A DNA stretch of 54,828 bases from Pseudomonas antarctica (lineage in GTDB: Bacteria; Pseudomonadota; Gammaproteobacteria; Pseudomonadales; Pseudomonadaceae), in NCBI RefSeq assembly GCF_900624995.1, contig NZ_UYXQ01000027.1, positions 1 through 54,828 of the forward strand, written 5' to 3'. Shown here piece after piece: positions 1 to 10,093 of this stretch. Each line of letters starts with the position of its first letter. The first letter of the stretch is position 1. The notes below the pieces were generated by a model that saw only the letters and a list, made by a program, of their open reading frames with translations, was not told the origin of the DNA and searched no databases. Position numbers and translations under genes: made by a program.

Positions 1-24
1 CGATCTCTCGTTAGCGGGAGGCGA

Positions 25-52
25 ATTCTACAGCGTTACACGCTGCTGTCAA
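25..52 (-). promoter_or_regulatory. Proximal rRNA-operon-type promoter
   Basis: On the minus strand there is a consensus -35 TTGACA (47-52), a 16-base spacer and a -10 TAGAAT (25-30). A GC-rich discriminator follows, and transcription should start near base 18. This architecture is typical of stable-RNA promoters. The leftward reading and its position next to msrPQ fit a 16S-23S-5S operon beginning just outside the window. That operon is inferred, because no rRNA sequence lies inside the window. Confidence 0.72.
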
Positions 53-173
53 CACCTCTTTTTCTCCGCTTTCGACCGAGAAGATCGAAACGTTAATAGA
101 GCCAAACAACACTGCCCTACCAACTCCCTCTGGGCTTCGATGAACTGAAGCAACTCGCTGTCGAATCTTGCGT

Positions 174-196
174 AACTCCTTGTTTACCAAGGAGTT
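174..196 (-). repeat. Perfect hairpin between the two rRNA-type promoters
   Basis: A 9-bp perfect inverted repeat (174-182 and 188-196, arms AACTCCTTG/CAAGGAGTT) with a 5-base loop lies between the two leftward promoters. It would therefore form in the leader of transcripts from the distal promoter. No T-run follows it on the minus strand, so it does not look like a terminator in that direction. On the plus strand it is followed by TT only. Its role is unknown. Confidence 0.6.
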
Positions 197-227
197 TTCC
201 GTTTCGACTGCGCCGGAAGTGGGGCGA

Positions 228-255
228 ATTATAGACTTCCAGAATCTGCCGTCAA
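228..255 (-). promoter_or_regulatory. Distal rRNA-operon-type promoter
   Basis: On the minus strand there is a -35 TTGACG (250-255), a 16-base spacer and a perfect -10 TATAAT (228-233). A GC-rich start region follows, with the start near base 221. It lies about 200 bases upstream of the second promoter, giving a tandem pair as is common for rRNA operons. It sits directly behind the stop codon of msrQ. Confidence 0.68.
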
Positions 256-262
256 GCCTTAA

Positions 263-883
263 TTACGCTTTTGTTGCAGAAAGTGGTTTTTTCGCGATAA
301 GGCGGGGAATCCGGCGCATGACAGGCGGAATCCGCAGGATCAAAAGCAGCGCCCCTATAGCTGCATAGATAGCCCACTCTTTCAGATCGGCCCGCACAAT
401 CCACAACATGTGGAGCAAACCGAGCCCGACAATCACATACACCAAGCGGTGCAGCTTTTTCCAACGACTACCCAGTCGGCGCTGGCTATAGCGATTGGAG
501 GTCACCGCCAGCACCAATAAGCAAAGGAAACCCAGCGCGCCAACAATAATGTAAGGCCGTTTACGCAGCTCCACCCCTAATTGCGACCAATCCAGCCCAA
601 GGATAAATACGCAGTAAGCTGCCAAGTGCAAAACTACATACGCAAAGCACCAGAGCCCCAGCTGCCTGCGAACGGCAATCCACCCTGCCCACCCGCTAAG
701 CTTCTGCAGCGGCGTCATGCCCAGTGTAATAAGCAACAGAATTAACGTGCCAAGCCCCAACCGATCCATCAGCACTTTGCCTGGATCAGGTCCGAGAACA
801 GAACTCCACGCCTCATACAGCCAGAAAAATGGCCACACCGCAGCAGCTATAAAGACGCCAATGCGCCAGATCGGGTACCGCAT
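263..883 (-). CDS. msrQ: MsrQ, heme-binding membrane subunit of the MsrPQ methionine sulfoxide reductase
   Basis: This 206-residue inner-membrane protein of the ferric-reductase-like/YedZ family passes electrons from the respiratory chain to periplasmic MsrP. About six hydrophobic helices are visible. Candidate heme-ligand histidines are His86 (in VVLHLA), His145 (in KKLHRL) and His158 (in GLLHML). Its ATG overlaps the msrP stop by one base (ATGA), which implies translational coupling in an msrPQ operon. Length is normal for the family. Confidence 0.95.
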   Translation of the reverse strand: MRYPIWRIGVFIAAAVWPFFWLYEAWSSVLGPDPGKVLMDRLGLGTLILLLITLGMTPLQKLSGWAGWIAVRRQLGLWCFAYVVLHLAAYCVFILGLDWSQLGVELRKRPYIIVGALGFLCLLVLAVTSNRYSQRRLGSRWKKLHRLVYVIVGLGLLHMLWIVRADLKEWAIYAAIGALLLILRIPPVMRRIPRLIAKKPLSATKA

Positions 884-1896
884 CAGTAGTTCTTCCGCAG
901 ATCGAGGTCGGTATAAAGGGAGGCAACCTCATCCGAGTAGCCATTGAACATTTGCGTCTCGCGCACATTCGGGCTGAACAAACCACTCGGCAAGCGACGC
1001 TCCCGCGCCTGAGTCCAACGAGGATGATCGACCGTAGGGTTCACGTTTGCGTAGAACCCATACTCATCCGCAGCAATACTTTGCCAAGTGGTTTTGGGCT
1101 GTTCACTCACCAGGCTGATCCGCACAATGGATTTCACACTTTTAAAGCCATACTTCCACGGCACCACCAAACGCAACGGCGCGCCATTCTGGTTAGGCAG
1201 TTCCCGCCCATACATGCCCACTGCAAGGATCGCCAAAGGATTCATCGCCTCATCCAGACGTAACCCTTCTACATAGGGCCAGTCAATCAAGCCAAAACTT
1301 GAGCGTTGGCCCGGCATGCTTTTGGGGTCCTGCAGGGTTTCAAAGCGGATGTACTTGGCCTTGGTGGTCGGTTCAACCTGCTTGAGCAAGGCCGAGATCG
1401 GAAAGCCCATCCATGGAATGACCATCGACCACGCCTCAACACAGCGCAAACGGTAGATCCGCTCTTCCAACTGGTAAGGCTTCATGAAGTCTTCCAAGGC
1501 ATAGCGCCCCGGCTTCGCAACCTCCCCATCGATTACGACACTCCACGGCTCGGTCTTGAGTGAACCGGCATTCGTCGCCGGGTCGCCCTTGCCTGTACCG
1601 AACTCATAGAAGTTGTTGTAGTGGGTCGCGTCCTTGAAGGGCGTGATGGCCTCGTCCTTCACGGTAACCGCCTGCCATTTAGTACTTGGCAATTTCTCGG
1701 CAAACCAGTTCGGCGCCTTGCCCGGTTCAACATCGGCATAACGCGCAGCATTGTCGGCATTGGCCCAGCGCGGCAAGGCGCTGGCAGCCACTCCGGCAAG
1801 CGCACCACCGAGCAGGCTGCGGCGAGAGAGATAGAAGGATTCAGGCGTGACATCCGATTCGTGACAATCGGACGCTTTGGGGATCTTGATTAACAT
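883..1896 (-). CDS. msrP: MsrP, periplasmic molybdopterin methionine sulfoxide reductase
   Basis: This 337-residue catalytic subunit (formerly YedY) repairs methionine sulfoxide in envelope proteins. The N-terminus carries a twin-arginine export signal, SRRSLLGG, with arginines at 25 and 26 followed by a short hydrophobic stretch. The molybdenum-coordinating cysteine of the family is Cys152, in RCVEAWSM. It is exported folded by Tat and works with MsrQ, whose gene overlaps its stop codon. A 63-base gap separates it from pssA upstream on the same strand. Confidence 0.96.
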   Translation of the reverse strand: MLIKIPKASDCHESDVTPESFYLSRRSLLGGALAGVAASALPRWANADNAARYADVEPGKAPNWFAEKLPSTKWQAVTVKDEAITPFKDATHYNNFYEFGTGKGDPATNAGSLKTEPWSVVIDGEVAKPGRYALEDFMKPYQLEERIYRLRCVEAWSMVIPWMGFPISALLKQVEPTTKAKYIRFETLQDPKSMPGQRSSFGLIDWPYVEGLRLDEAMNPLAILAVGMYGRELPNQNGAPLRLVVPWKYGFKSVKSIVRISLVSEQPKTTWQSIAADEYGFYANVNPTVDHPRWTQARERRLPSGLFSPNVRETQMFNGYSDEVASLYTDLDLRKNY

Positions 1897-1959
1897 GGCA
1901 ACTCCGCAGCTTTGGAGGACTGATGCACCAATAGACTGCGGAGTATGGGGAACATTACA

Positions 1960-2817
1960 TTAAGGCAATGTTTTGTCCCGGCGCAGATGCAGCAGGTACT
2001 GAATCGGCCCCGAAGCGGCGTAGACCAGGAACGCCAGCAGCAGGATACGCGGCGGATCGCTGAAGACGACCGCGAACACCAGCACCACCACCAGGATCGC
2101 CACGAAAGGCACGCGCCCCTTGAGGTCGAACTCCTTGAAGCTGTTGTACTTGATGTTGCTGACCATCAGCATGCCGGCGGCCGCCACCATCAAAGCCACC
2201 AAGAACGACATCTTCGAACCCTGGATGCCGTAGTCACTGAATGCCCAGACAATACCTGCCACTACGCCCGCAGCCGCCGGGCTGGCAAGGCCAATGAAGT
2301 AACGCTTGTCAGCAGTGCCTACCTGGGTGTTGAAGCGCGCCAGACGCAAAGCGGCACCGGCGACATAGATGAAGGCAACCATCCAGCCCACCTTGCCCAT
2401 ATCACCCAGCGCCCAGGCAAACGCCAGCAATGCAGGCGCGACACCGAAGGCAACCATGTCCGACAACGAGTCGTACTCGGCACCGAAGGCACTTTGCGTG
2501 TTGGTCATGCGCGCCACACGACCATCCAGGCCGTCGAGCACCATAGCCACGAAAATCGCGATGGCAGCAAAGCCGAAATATTTGCTGGCACTCGCCGCAT
2601 CACCCGCCGCCAACGCACTTTGAGCGCTCATGGAGTTGATGATGGAATAGAACCCGGCAAACAGATTCGCCGTGGTGAACAGGTTGGGCAGAAGATAGAT
2701 GCCACGATGCCGGACCTTGCGACCTTCCGCATCATGCCCTTCCTCGACATGTTCATCGATGGGTAGCAGGCTTTCGGCGTCAGAGGCCTGGTGTGGCTCT
2801 TCGGGACGTTCGCTCAT
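1960..2817 (-). CDS. pssA: CDP-diacylglycerol--serine O-phosphatidyltransferase
   Basis: This 285-residue membrane enzyme makes phosphatidylserine, the precursor of phosphatidylethanolamine. The CDP-alcohol phosphatidyltransferase signature is complete at about residues 95-120: Asp95, Asp98-Gly, Ala-Arg, then Gly and the paired Asp116/Asp120. The first ~35 residues are a hydrophilic, acidic extension, followed by about eight hydrophobic helices. The gene lies downstream of ilvC but is separated from it by a strong terminator, so it probably has its own promoter in the 140-base gap. Confidence 0.95.
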   Translation of the reverse strand: MSERPEEPHQASDAESLLPIDEHVEEGHDAEGRKVRHRGIYLLPNLFTTANLFAGFYSIINSMSAQSALAAGDAASASKYFGFAAIAIFVAMVLDGLDGRVARMTNTQSAFGAEYDSLSDMVAFGVAPALLAFAWALGDMGKVGWMVAFIYVAGAALRLARFNTQVGTADKRYFIGLASPAAAGVVAGIVWAFSDYGIQGSKMSFLVALMVAAAGMLMVSNIKYNSFKEFDLKGRVPFVAILVVVLVFAVVFSDPPRILLLAFLVYAASGPIQYLLHLRRDKTLP

Positions 2818-2918
2818 GGACTTTACCTTGCAACGGTGTGAAAAAATTCGACAAGTACTTGCGGCCAGTGTTCGCCCGCAAACGATGCAGCTTTATACCA
2901 GAACAAGCCCCTCAAACG

Positions 2919-2944
2919 AAAAAACGCGGCCTAAGCCGCGTTTT
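2919..2944 (-). terminator. Rho-independent terminator after ilvC
   Basis: A perfect 10-bp stem (2921-2930 with 2935-2944) and a four-base loop run on into TTTTTT in the leftward direction. It sits 18 bases past the ilvC stop and should end most of the ilvIHC transcript before pssA. Confidence 0.88.
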
Positions 2945-2961
2945 CTCTTGATGCGTACGAC

Positions 2962-3987
<1,026 letters not shown>

Positions 3988-4024
3988 CTATATATCCAGG
4001 CCCTTAGGCCATTCACTAATTGGG

Positions 4025-4516
4025 TTAGATGCTGAGTACTTTGTCGCCACGAGCAATCCCGGTGACGCCACTGCGTACAGTTTCCAGAATCGAGGCCGTC
4101 CCGATCGACTGGATGAAGCTGTCCAGCTTGTCGCTCGTACCGGTCAGTTGAACGGTATAAACGCTGGCGCTCACATCGACGATCTGCCCGCGATAAATGT
4201 CAGTCGTGCGTTTGATCTCGGCGCGTTGGCCCCCCGTGGCCTTAACCTTGACCAGCATCAGCTCGCGCTCGATGTGGGCACTTTCCGACAGGTCGACCAG
4301 TTTGACCACTTCGATCAGCTTGTTGAGGTTCTTGGTGATTTGCTCGATCACCTCATCGTGGCCCACGGTGGTCAACGTCAGGCGCGACAGGGTCGGGTCT
4401 TCGGTTGGGGCCACGGTCAGGCTTTCGATGTTGTAGTTGCGTTGCGAAAACAGGCCGACAACACGAGACAGAGCGCCGGGTTCGTTCTCCAGAAGCAGGG
4501 AGATAATGTGCCGCAT
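4025..4516 (-). CDS. ilvH: Acetolactate synthase small (regulatory) subunit
   Basis: This 163-residue subunit gives the holoenzyme valine feedback sensitivity and full activity. The ACT domain begins at residue 1 (MRHIISLLLENEPGALSRV), followed by the C-terminal ALS domain. I chose the ATG at 4516 rather than an in-frame codon 30 bases upstream. It gives the family length, begins exactly at the ACT domain, and lies two bases after the ilvI stop, consistent with translational coupling. Confidence 0.96.
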   Translation of the reverse strand: MRHIISLLLENEPGALSRVVGLFSQRNYNIESLTVAPTEDPTLSRLTLTTVGHDEVIEQITKNLNKLIEVVKLVDLSESAHIERELMLVKVKATGGQRAEIKRTTDIYRGQIVDVSASVYTVQLTGTSDKLDSFIQSIGTASILETVRSGVTGIARGDKVLSI

Positions 4517-4518
4517 GA

Positions 4519-6243
4519 TTAAGTACGCTCCGTCTTGTTCAGCCACATGTCGCGCATAGAGCCGTCTTTGATCTGCATCGGGTAGACGTGCTCGCTGGTG
4601 TCCACTTGAATATCGAGGAACACCAGGCGGTCCTTCATGGCGAACGCCTCTTCCATCTTCGGCTTCAGATCTTTCAAATCGGTGATACGAATGCCGACGT
4701 GGCCATAGGCTTCAACCAACTTGACGAAATCCGGCAGCGATTCCATGTAGGAATGGGAGTGGCGGCTACCGTAGCTCATGTCCTGCCATTGACGAACCAT
4801 GCCCAGCACGCCGTTGTTCAGGCAGACGATCTTCACCGGAAGGCCGTACTGCAAGCACGTCGACAGTTCCTGGATGTTCATCTGGATACTGCCTTCACCG
4901 GTGACGCACGCGACGTCAGTGTCCGGAAAGCTCAACTTCACACCCATGGCCGCAGGGAAACCAAAGCCCATCGTTCCCAGACCACCGGAGTTGATCCAGC
5001 GATTAGGCTTGTCGAACGTGTAGTACTGCGCGGCGAACATCTGGTGCTGGCCCACGTCGGAGGTCACAAAGGCGTCGCCCTTGGTCACTTCGCACAAGGT
5101 CTCGATCACGGTTTGTGGCTTGATGATGCTGCCGTCGCCCTTGTCGTAAGGGAACAGGCCGCGATCGCCGCGCCATTCGTCGATCTGCTTCCACCAGCTA
5201 GCAACCGATTCCTTGTTCGGTGTTTCGCCGATGTCCTTGAGCGCAGCAACCATTTCGGTCAACACACTCTCTACAGGACCTACGATAGGCACGTCGGCCT
5301 TGATGGTCTTGGAGATGGATGCCGGGTCGATATCGATGTGGATGATCTTGGCATTCGGGCAAAATTTGCTCGCGCCGTTGATCACCCGATCATCGAACCG
5401 CGCTCCGACGGCGAGGATTACGTCAGCATGGTGCATGGTCAGGTTGGCGGTGTAGCTGCCGTGCATGCCGAGCATACCGACGAACTGACGGTCCGAACCT
5501 GGGAACGCACCGAGGCCCATCAGGGTGTTAGTGACTGGCAGGTTGAGCATCTTGGCCAGCTCGGTCAGCGGCGCGGAACCGCCACCCAGAATCACGCCAC
5601 CGCCCGAGTACAGCACTGGGCGTTTGGCCGCCAGGAGCATTTCTGCCGCCTTGCGGATTTGCCCCGAGTGCCCGCGAACGGCCGGGCTGTAGGAACGCAG
5701 CTTGGCTTTCTTCGGGAAGATGTATTCGAATTTCTCGGCCGGGTTGGTCATGTCTTTCGGGATATCGACCACGACAGGGCCCGGACGACCGGACTGCGCG
5801 AGGTAGAACGCCTTTTTCATGACTTCCGGGATTTCCGACGCATGCTTGATCATGAAGCTGTGTTTCACGATCGGCCGGGAGATACCGATCATGTCGGTTT
5901 CCTGGAATGCATCGGTCCCCACCATGGTGCTTGCGACCTGGCCGGAAATGATCACCATCGGGATGGAGTCCATATAAGCAGTCGCGATGCCGGTAATGGC
6001 ATTGGTTGCGCCTGGGCCGGAGGTTACCAGTACCACGCCGGCTTTACCGGTGGCACGGGCGTAGCCGTCAGCCATATGGGTAGCAGCTTGTTCGTGGCGA
6101 ACCAGGATGTGGGTAACAGCCGGTTCCTTGAACAGTGCGTCGTAGACATGCAGCAGAGCACCACCAGGGTACCCGTAGATATAGTCGACGCCTTCGTCAC
6201 GCAAAAAGCGGACGAGCATCTCACCGCCAGATAAAAGCTCCAC
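4519..6243 (-). CDS. ilvI: Acetolactate synthase large (catalytic) subunit
   Basis: This 574-residue thiamine-diphosphate enzyme catalyses the first common step of valine/leucine/isoleucine synthesis. The catalytic glutamate lies in VRHEQAATH near residue 52, and the FAD-associated central domain is present. The ThDP/metal motif reads GEGS-(24-27)-N where most relatives have GDGS. A GTG start at 6243 is preferred because AGAGGTGA sits five bases upstream; another GTG nine bases earlier (6252) is possible. The gene is first in ilvIHC, behind a long leader. Confidence 0.95.
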   Translation of the reverse strand: MELLSGGEMLVRFLRDEGVDYIYGYPGGALLHVYDALFKEPAVTHILVRHEQAATHMADGYARATGKAGVVLVTSGPGATNAITGIATAYMDSIPMVIISGQVASTMVGTDAFQETDMIGISRPIVKHSFMIKHASEIPEVMKKAFYLAQSGRPGPVVVDIPKDMTNPAEKFEYIFPKKAKLRSYSPAVRGHSGQIRKAAEMLLAAKRPVLYSGGGVILGGGSAPLTELAKMLNLPVTNTLMGLGAFPGSDRQFVGMLGMHGSYTANLTMHHADVILAVGARFDDRVINGASKFCPNAKIIHIDIDPASISKTIKADVPIVGPVESVLTEMVAALKDIGETPNKESVASWWKQIDEWRGDRGLFPYDKGDGSIIKPQTVIETLCEVTKGDAFVTSDVGQHQMFAAQYYTFDKPNRWINSGGLGTMGFGFPAAMGVKLSFPDTDVACVTGEGSIQMNIQELSTCLQYGLPVKIVCLNNGVLGMVRQWQDMSYGSRHSHSYMESLPDFVKLVEAYGHVGIRITDLKDLKPKMEEAFAMKDRLVFLDIQVDTSEHVYPMQIKDGSMRDMWLNKTERT

Positions 6244-6508
6244 GTTGTTCACCTCTAAAACGCCAGAATACCGTCCGTTAAAAACCGACGGGTCTTAATA
6301 GGTTTACTTCTCAACAGAGCATGAGCGACGGTGGTCGCCGACTACGTCAGCACTGACTGAGCAAGTATTGGGATCGTCCCAAGTGTTGCGGGCTTTTCCC
6401 ACCCAGCGCGAGGTAACGCGTTGCGGGTGTTACAGGTCGGCGCGGATGTGCGCCTCATGATCTGCTGAGCGGGCCTGCTTCTGGCAGTCCCGATACAGCG
6501 GACTTTGG
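6244..6508 (-). promoter_or_regulatory. Long untranslated leader of ilvIHC
   Basis: About 260 bases lie between the predicted start site (~6502) and the ilvI GTG. An upstream frame of 38 codons (6342-6458, ATG start, TAG stop) contains a late TIPILAQSVL stretch, but it has no clear ribosome-binding site and no run of Ile/Val/Leu codons. No convincing terminator plus anti-terminator pair is visible. Attenuation is therefore possible but not shown. Confidence 0.35.
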
Positions 6509-6537
6509 ATTCTTCTGTTTCAGCTCTCTCAAGTCAA
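6509..6537 (-). promoter_or_regulatory. Sigma-70 promoter for ilvIHC
   Basis: On the minus strand there is a -35 TTGACT (6532-6537), a 17-base spacer and a -10 AAGAAT (6509-6514), an ordinary vegetative promoter. The remaining ~135 bases up to the yqcC-like stop codon (6538-6674) are AT-richer and contain no gene that I can support. Confidence 0.6.
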
Positions 6538-6674
6538 GCAATAATTGCGCTTTTTTCCAACTAAGCGCATGAGAACGCATAAGAAAGGTGTTTGAGAAGG
6601 GATAAAACTCGCCTGAATGTCGTCAAGCGGTAGAAATGTGCGCAAGGCTGCCGGAAAAACCGACAGTCAGGCAA

Positions 6675-7004
6675 TTAACGAGCGTCGACGATGAGTTGGT
6701 CGAACTTTTTCAGCGCATTACGCAAGCCAAGGCTCTCCAGCGGCCGATCGGCGTAAACCATTTCAGCCATCTCCATGATCCCCGATGCATTTGGCAACGG
6801 CAGATCCTGCTCGAGGATCTGCTTCATGCGCACCAGAAAGATCCATTGCAGCCACTGGTGGAAATCCAGGGTATCAACCGAAAAAGGCTCGACGCTGTTG
6901 AGCGCCTCGGCGCTCGGGGGCACCGGGTCCCACCACCCTTGCACGCGCAACTCGCGCTCAATCAGCAATAGCTGTTCGGCAATCGCTGGGAAACGCCCAT
7001 CCAT
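6675..7004 (-). CDS. YqcC family protein
   Basis: This 109-residue protein matches the YqcC/DUF446 family, small alpha-helical proteins of unknown function. Visible landmarks are LDFHQWLQWIFLVRM in the middle and a leucine/aspartate-rich C-terminal helix (ALKKFDQLI). There is no signal peptide or membrane segment, so it should be cytosolic. Its ATG overlaps the stop of the lipoprotein gene upstream, so it is probably the last gene of an mrcB-lpoP-yqcC operon. A link to peptidoglycan synthesis rests only on this context. Confidence 0.85.
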   Translation of the reverse strand: MDGRFPAIAEQLLLIERELRVQGWWDPVPPSAEALNSVEPFSVDTLDFHQWLQWIFLVRMKQILEQDLPLPNASGIMEMAEMVYADRPLESLGLRNALKKFDQLIVDAR

Positions 7005-7738
7005 CAGAGGCTGACCTTGGCTTTTTGCCGAGCCTGAGCGGCACCGGCAGCATCGCCTTGTGCGGCGCGCGCATCACCAATCAGGGCCCACAAGCTGGCT
7101 TGTAAGTCGGGACGACCGTTGGCCAAGCTCAGGCCACGACGGGCGAACTGTTCGGCTTGTGGCGCATCGCCCTGGGCCATGCGCACTTGAGCGAGGCGAT
7201 ACAACACTTGCGGCTCGCGCGGTGCAACGCGCTGGGCGCGTTCGAGGCTCGACGATGCACCGTTCAGGTCCCCACCGGCCTGTTGCTGCTGGGCGGTAGT
7301 CAGCAACGCGAGTACCGGCCCGTCCAACTGTTCATCAGCCGAAAGGCCGCCAGCGCTGGACGCCGATGGAATGCCGCTAGGCGTCGACGGCATATTGTAG
7401 GTGCCCTGATTGACCGGCGCCGTCTGGATCGGCGCGGCATCAATCGGCCCCGACGTGCTTGGCCCTGGGGTCCATGGCTCGGCGCTGATAGGCGCCGAGG
7501 TGGCAGCACCACCGCCCGGCACCATCACCACCACACCCGAATCCTGCGGGATGGATTGAGGCGTGGCTTGTGCAGGACGCTTGACCACGGTCTGGCGGAA
7601 ACCGCCGTTAGCCGAGATGCGATCGTTATTCGAGACGGCAGTGCTCGAGTCCACTACGGGAATTGAGCCGCGCTGCACGCTTGAGCAACCGCTGAGCACC
7701 GCTAGCGCTGTAATAGCTGGAATCAACCACTTGTTCAC
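7004..7738 (-). CDS. lpoP: TPR lipoprotein, probable LpoP activator of PBP1B
   Basis: This 244-residue lipoprotein has a signal ending in LAVLSGC (Cys18). The next residues are Ser, not Asp, so outer-membrane sorting is expected. A Pro/Ser/Gly-rich linker covers about residues 20-125, and the C-terminal third holds tetratricopeptide-like helices (for example ERAQRVAPREPQVLYRLAQ). Pseudomonas LpoP is a TPR lipoprotein that stimulates PBP1B, and here the gene starts 16 bases after the mrcB stop. The name rests on architecture and neighbourhood. The alternative is a generic TPR lipoprotein. Confidence 0.8.
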   Translation of the reverse strand: MNKWLIPAITALAVLSGCSSVQRGSIPVVDSSTAVSNNDRISANGGFRQTVVKRPAQATPQSIPQDSGVVVMVPGGGAATSAPISAEPWTPGPSTSGPIDAAPIQTAPVNQGTYNMPSTPSGIPSASSAGGLSADEQLDGPVLALLTTAQQQQAGGDLNGASSSLERAQRVAPREPQVLYRLAQVRMAQGDAPQAEQFARRGLSLANGRPDLQASLWALIGDARAAQGDAAGAAQARQKAKVSL

Positions 7739-7754
7739 TTGAAACCCTCTTTGC

Positions 7755-10079
7755 TTAATTCATCCAGCCCTTGACCCAATCCATCACCGAGTCCGCGTCA
7801 GCGGGGGCACTGCCACCGCATGCAGCTCCGGGTGGTGGCTCGCTGCCGCGAATATACGGCATCTGCACCGCGCCCGGACAGTTGGCATCGGAGCCCTGCC
7901 CCGTGTGCGGATCAATCCAGGCCTGCACGATGTTGTCCGGCTGCGGCATGTTCAGCGGCAGCGGGTCGGCCTTGCGCATGAAACTGGTCCAGACCTGCAA
8001 CGCACCAGTCGCACCGGTGAACGGCGTCTTGCCATTGTCGTCACGCCCCAGCCACACCACGGCCAGTACATCCTGGCCGAAGCCGGCGAACCAGCTGTCA
8101 CGCGAATCGTTACTGGTGCCGGTCTTGCCCGCCAGCGTCAGGTTCGACGGCAGCACGCTGTAGACCGAGCGCCCGGTACCTTCACGCATTACGCGCTGCA
8201 TGGCGTTTTGGATCAGGTAGATGGAACCCGCGTCGAAGCGCTGCTGAATCTGGAACGGATAACGCTTGAGCGGCTCGCCCTCGGCGGTCAGCACACTGCG
8301 AATGCCGCGCATCGGTGTATTGAAGCCGCCGTTAGCGAGGGTCTGGTACATCGTCGCCACTTCCATCGGTGTCATGGCGCCAGCACCGAGCAGAATCGAC
8401 GGGAAGGCCGGAAACTCACGAGTGACACCCAGGCGCGCGATGGTTTTCAATACATTCGGCACACCCACCTCCAGCCCAAGGCGTGAGGTGGAAATGTTAT
8501 AGGAGTGCGCAATCCCCTGGTACAGGAACACCGTACCGTGGGAGCGACGATCAAAGTTCTGCGGCGTCCACACCTGGCCATTGGCGCCTTTGACCGACAG
8601 CGGGTCATCCGAGAGCCAACTGGTAAGGGTGTATTTGCTCGGTTTTTCCAGGGCCGTCAGGTAAACCGCTGGCTTGACCAGCGAGCCAATCGGCCGCACC
8701 GCATCCAGCGCGCGGTTGAAACCGGCAAAGCTGGCTTGGCGACTGCCGATCATGGCCTGGACCTCACCGGTTTCCGGGTTGGTCACGACCATCGCGGCTT
8801 CGACCTCATCCGAACCTTTACGGCCGCTCAGGCGCTTGAAGGTGTCGTTGACCGACGCCTCGGCTTTCATCTGCAAAATCGGGTCGAAGCTGGTGAAGAT
8901 CCGCAAGCCTTCTTCGGTCAAGTCTTCGTCGCGATAGTCTTCACGCAACTGGCGTTTGACCAGGTCAATAAAGCCCGGGAAGGAGCTGTCGGCAAGCTTG
9001 CCGCGGGTTGTCACACCCAGTGGCATCTTCTTCGCGGCGGCCACTTGTTCAGCGCTAGCAACACCTTGCTGCTCAAGTACATCAAGCACCAAGTTACGAC
9101 GTTCGAGTGCACGCTCCGGGTTGCGACGCGGGTTGTAATAGGAAGGCCCCTTGACCATCCCTACCAGCAATGCGACCTGATGCAGCTTCAACTCGGACAA
9201 TGGCTGACCGAAGAAGAACTGGCTGGCCAAGCCAAACCCGTGGACTGCGCGCTGGCCATCCTGACCGACGAATACCTCGTTCAGGTACGCCTCGAGGATT
9301 TCCTGCTTGCTGTAATGCAGCTCCAGCAACATCGCCATCATGGCTTCGGTGAGTTTACGGGTCAGGCTGCGCTCGTTGGTCAGGTAGAAGTTCTTGACCA
9401 ATTGTTGCGTCAGCGTACTGCCGCCCTGAGTCATCTTGCCGCCGGAGGTGTTGACCCAAATAGCACGGGCAATCGACTTCGGCGAAACCCCCCAATGGCT
9501 GTAGAAATCGCGATCTTCTACCGCAACCAGGGTTTCGAGCAGATACGGCGGCACCTGATCGAGCTTGATCAGGATGCGGTCTTCAAGGTTCTTCGGGTAA
9601 ATGCCGCCAATCAGCAGCGGCTCCAGGCGTACCACTGGCAGCTTCGAACCGTTGAGCGACGAGAGCTCGGCGACATAATCGCCGGAGAAGCGCACACGTA
9701 CCGGCTGGGCTTTTTCCAGGCCTTCATAGAACTGGAAGCCACGGGTGTTCAAGTCGACCGTATTGCCACTGACGGCTGCAGCGCCCGGGCCGTTGCTCAC
9801 AGGTTCGCGGCGGTAGCCCAAGGCATCGAGCTCGGTAAGGAAGTCATCCTTGCTCAGCTTCTGGCCGGTGAACAGTTCCAACGGGCGTGCGTACACCTTG
9901 GCCGGAATGGTCCAGCGCTTGCCGGAGAACTTCTCCTGGACCACGGCGTCGAGGTACACCGCGAAGCCGGCGAGCACCACAAAGCCCACCAGGCTGAGCT
10001 TGAGCGCCCAGCCCAGCCACGGGCGCAGGCCGCGCGAAGGAGGTTTTTTACGGGAACGGGGAGATCGGGTTCGAGTCAT
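7755..10079 (-). CDS. mrcB: Penicillin-binding protein 1B, bifunctional peptidoglycan synthase
   Basis: This 774-residue enzyme polymerises and cross-links peptidoglycan. In order: a basic cytosolic tail, a membrane helix (~22-46), a UB2H-like activator-docking domain (~60-150), the GT51 glycosyltransferase with catalytic Glu188 in VAVEDRDFYSHWG, and the transpeptidase. The transpeptidase motifs are SLVK (Ser466, Lys469), SYN (526-528) and KTGT (652-655). All catalytic motifs are intact. The lpoP-like gene follows in the same operon. A consensus -10 lies only eight bases before the ATG, so the message may be leaderless. Confidence 0.97.
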   Translation of the reverse strand: MTRTRSPRSRKKPPSRGLRPWLGWALKLSLVGFVVLAGFAVYLDAVVQEKFSGKRWTIPAKVYARPLELFTGQKLSKDDFLTELDALGYRREPVSNGPGAAAVSGNTVDLNTRGFQFYEGLEKAQPVRVRFSGDYVAELSSLNGSKLPVVRLEPLLIGGIYPKNLEDRILIKLDQVPPYLLETLVAVEDRDFYSHWGVSPKSIARAIWVNTSGGKMTQGGSTLTQQLVKNFYLTNERSLTRKLTEAMMAMLLELHYSKQEILEAYLNEVFVGQDGQRAVHGFGLASQFFFGQPLSELKLHQVALLVGMVKGPSYYNPRRNPERALERRNLVLDVLEQQGVASAEQVAAAKKMPLGVTTRGKLADSSFPGFIDLVKRQLREDYRDEDLTEEGLRIFTSFDPILQMKAEASVNDTFKRLSGRKGSDEVEAAMVVTNPETGEVQAMIGSRQASFAGFNRALDAVRPIGSLVKPAVYLTALEKPSKYTLTSWLSDDPLSVKGANGQVWTPQNFDRRSHGTVFLYQGIAHSYNISTSRLGLEVGVPNVLKTIARLGVTREFPAFPSILLGAGAMTPMEVATMYQTLANGGFNTPMRGIRSVLTAEGEPLKRYPFQIQQRFDAGSIYLIQNAMQRVMREGTGRSVYSVLPSNLTLAGKTGTSNDSRDSWFAGFGQDVLAVVWLGRDDNGKTPFTGATGALQVWTSFMRKADPLPLNMPQPDNIVQAWIDPHTGQGSDANCPGAVQMPYIRGSEPPPGAACGGSAPADADSVMDWVKGWMN

Positions 10080-10087
10080 GGCGGCGG

Positions 10088-10093
10088 ATTATA
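10088..10093 (-). promoter_or_regulatory. mrcB: Candidate -10 box of mrcB
   Basis: A perfect TATAAT on the minus strand lies eight bases before the mrcB ATG. A weak -35 (TGTTGA, 16-base spacer) lies upstream. Transcription from here would begin at or within about two bases of the start codon, leaving no ribosome-binding site. No in-frame ATG is found nearby downstream. Confidence 0.45.

Noticed and set aside
4588..6234. 548-codon open frame antisense to ilvI
   Set aside because: Mirror of the acetolactate synthase gene with no domain signature.
7305..7635. Pro/Ser-rich linker of the LpoP-like protein as a possible repeat array
   Set aside because: Low-complexity linker, not a regular DNA repeat; no CRISPR-like spacing.
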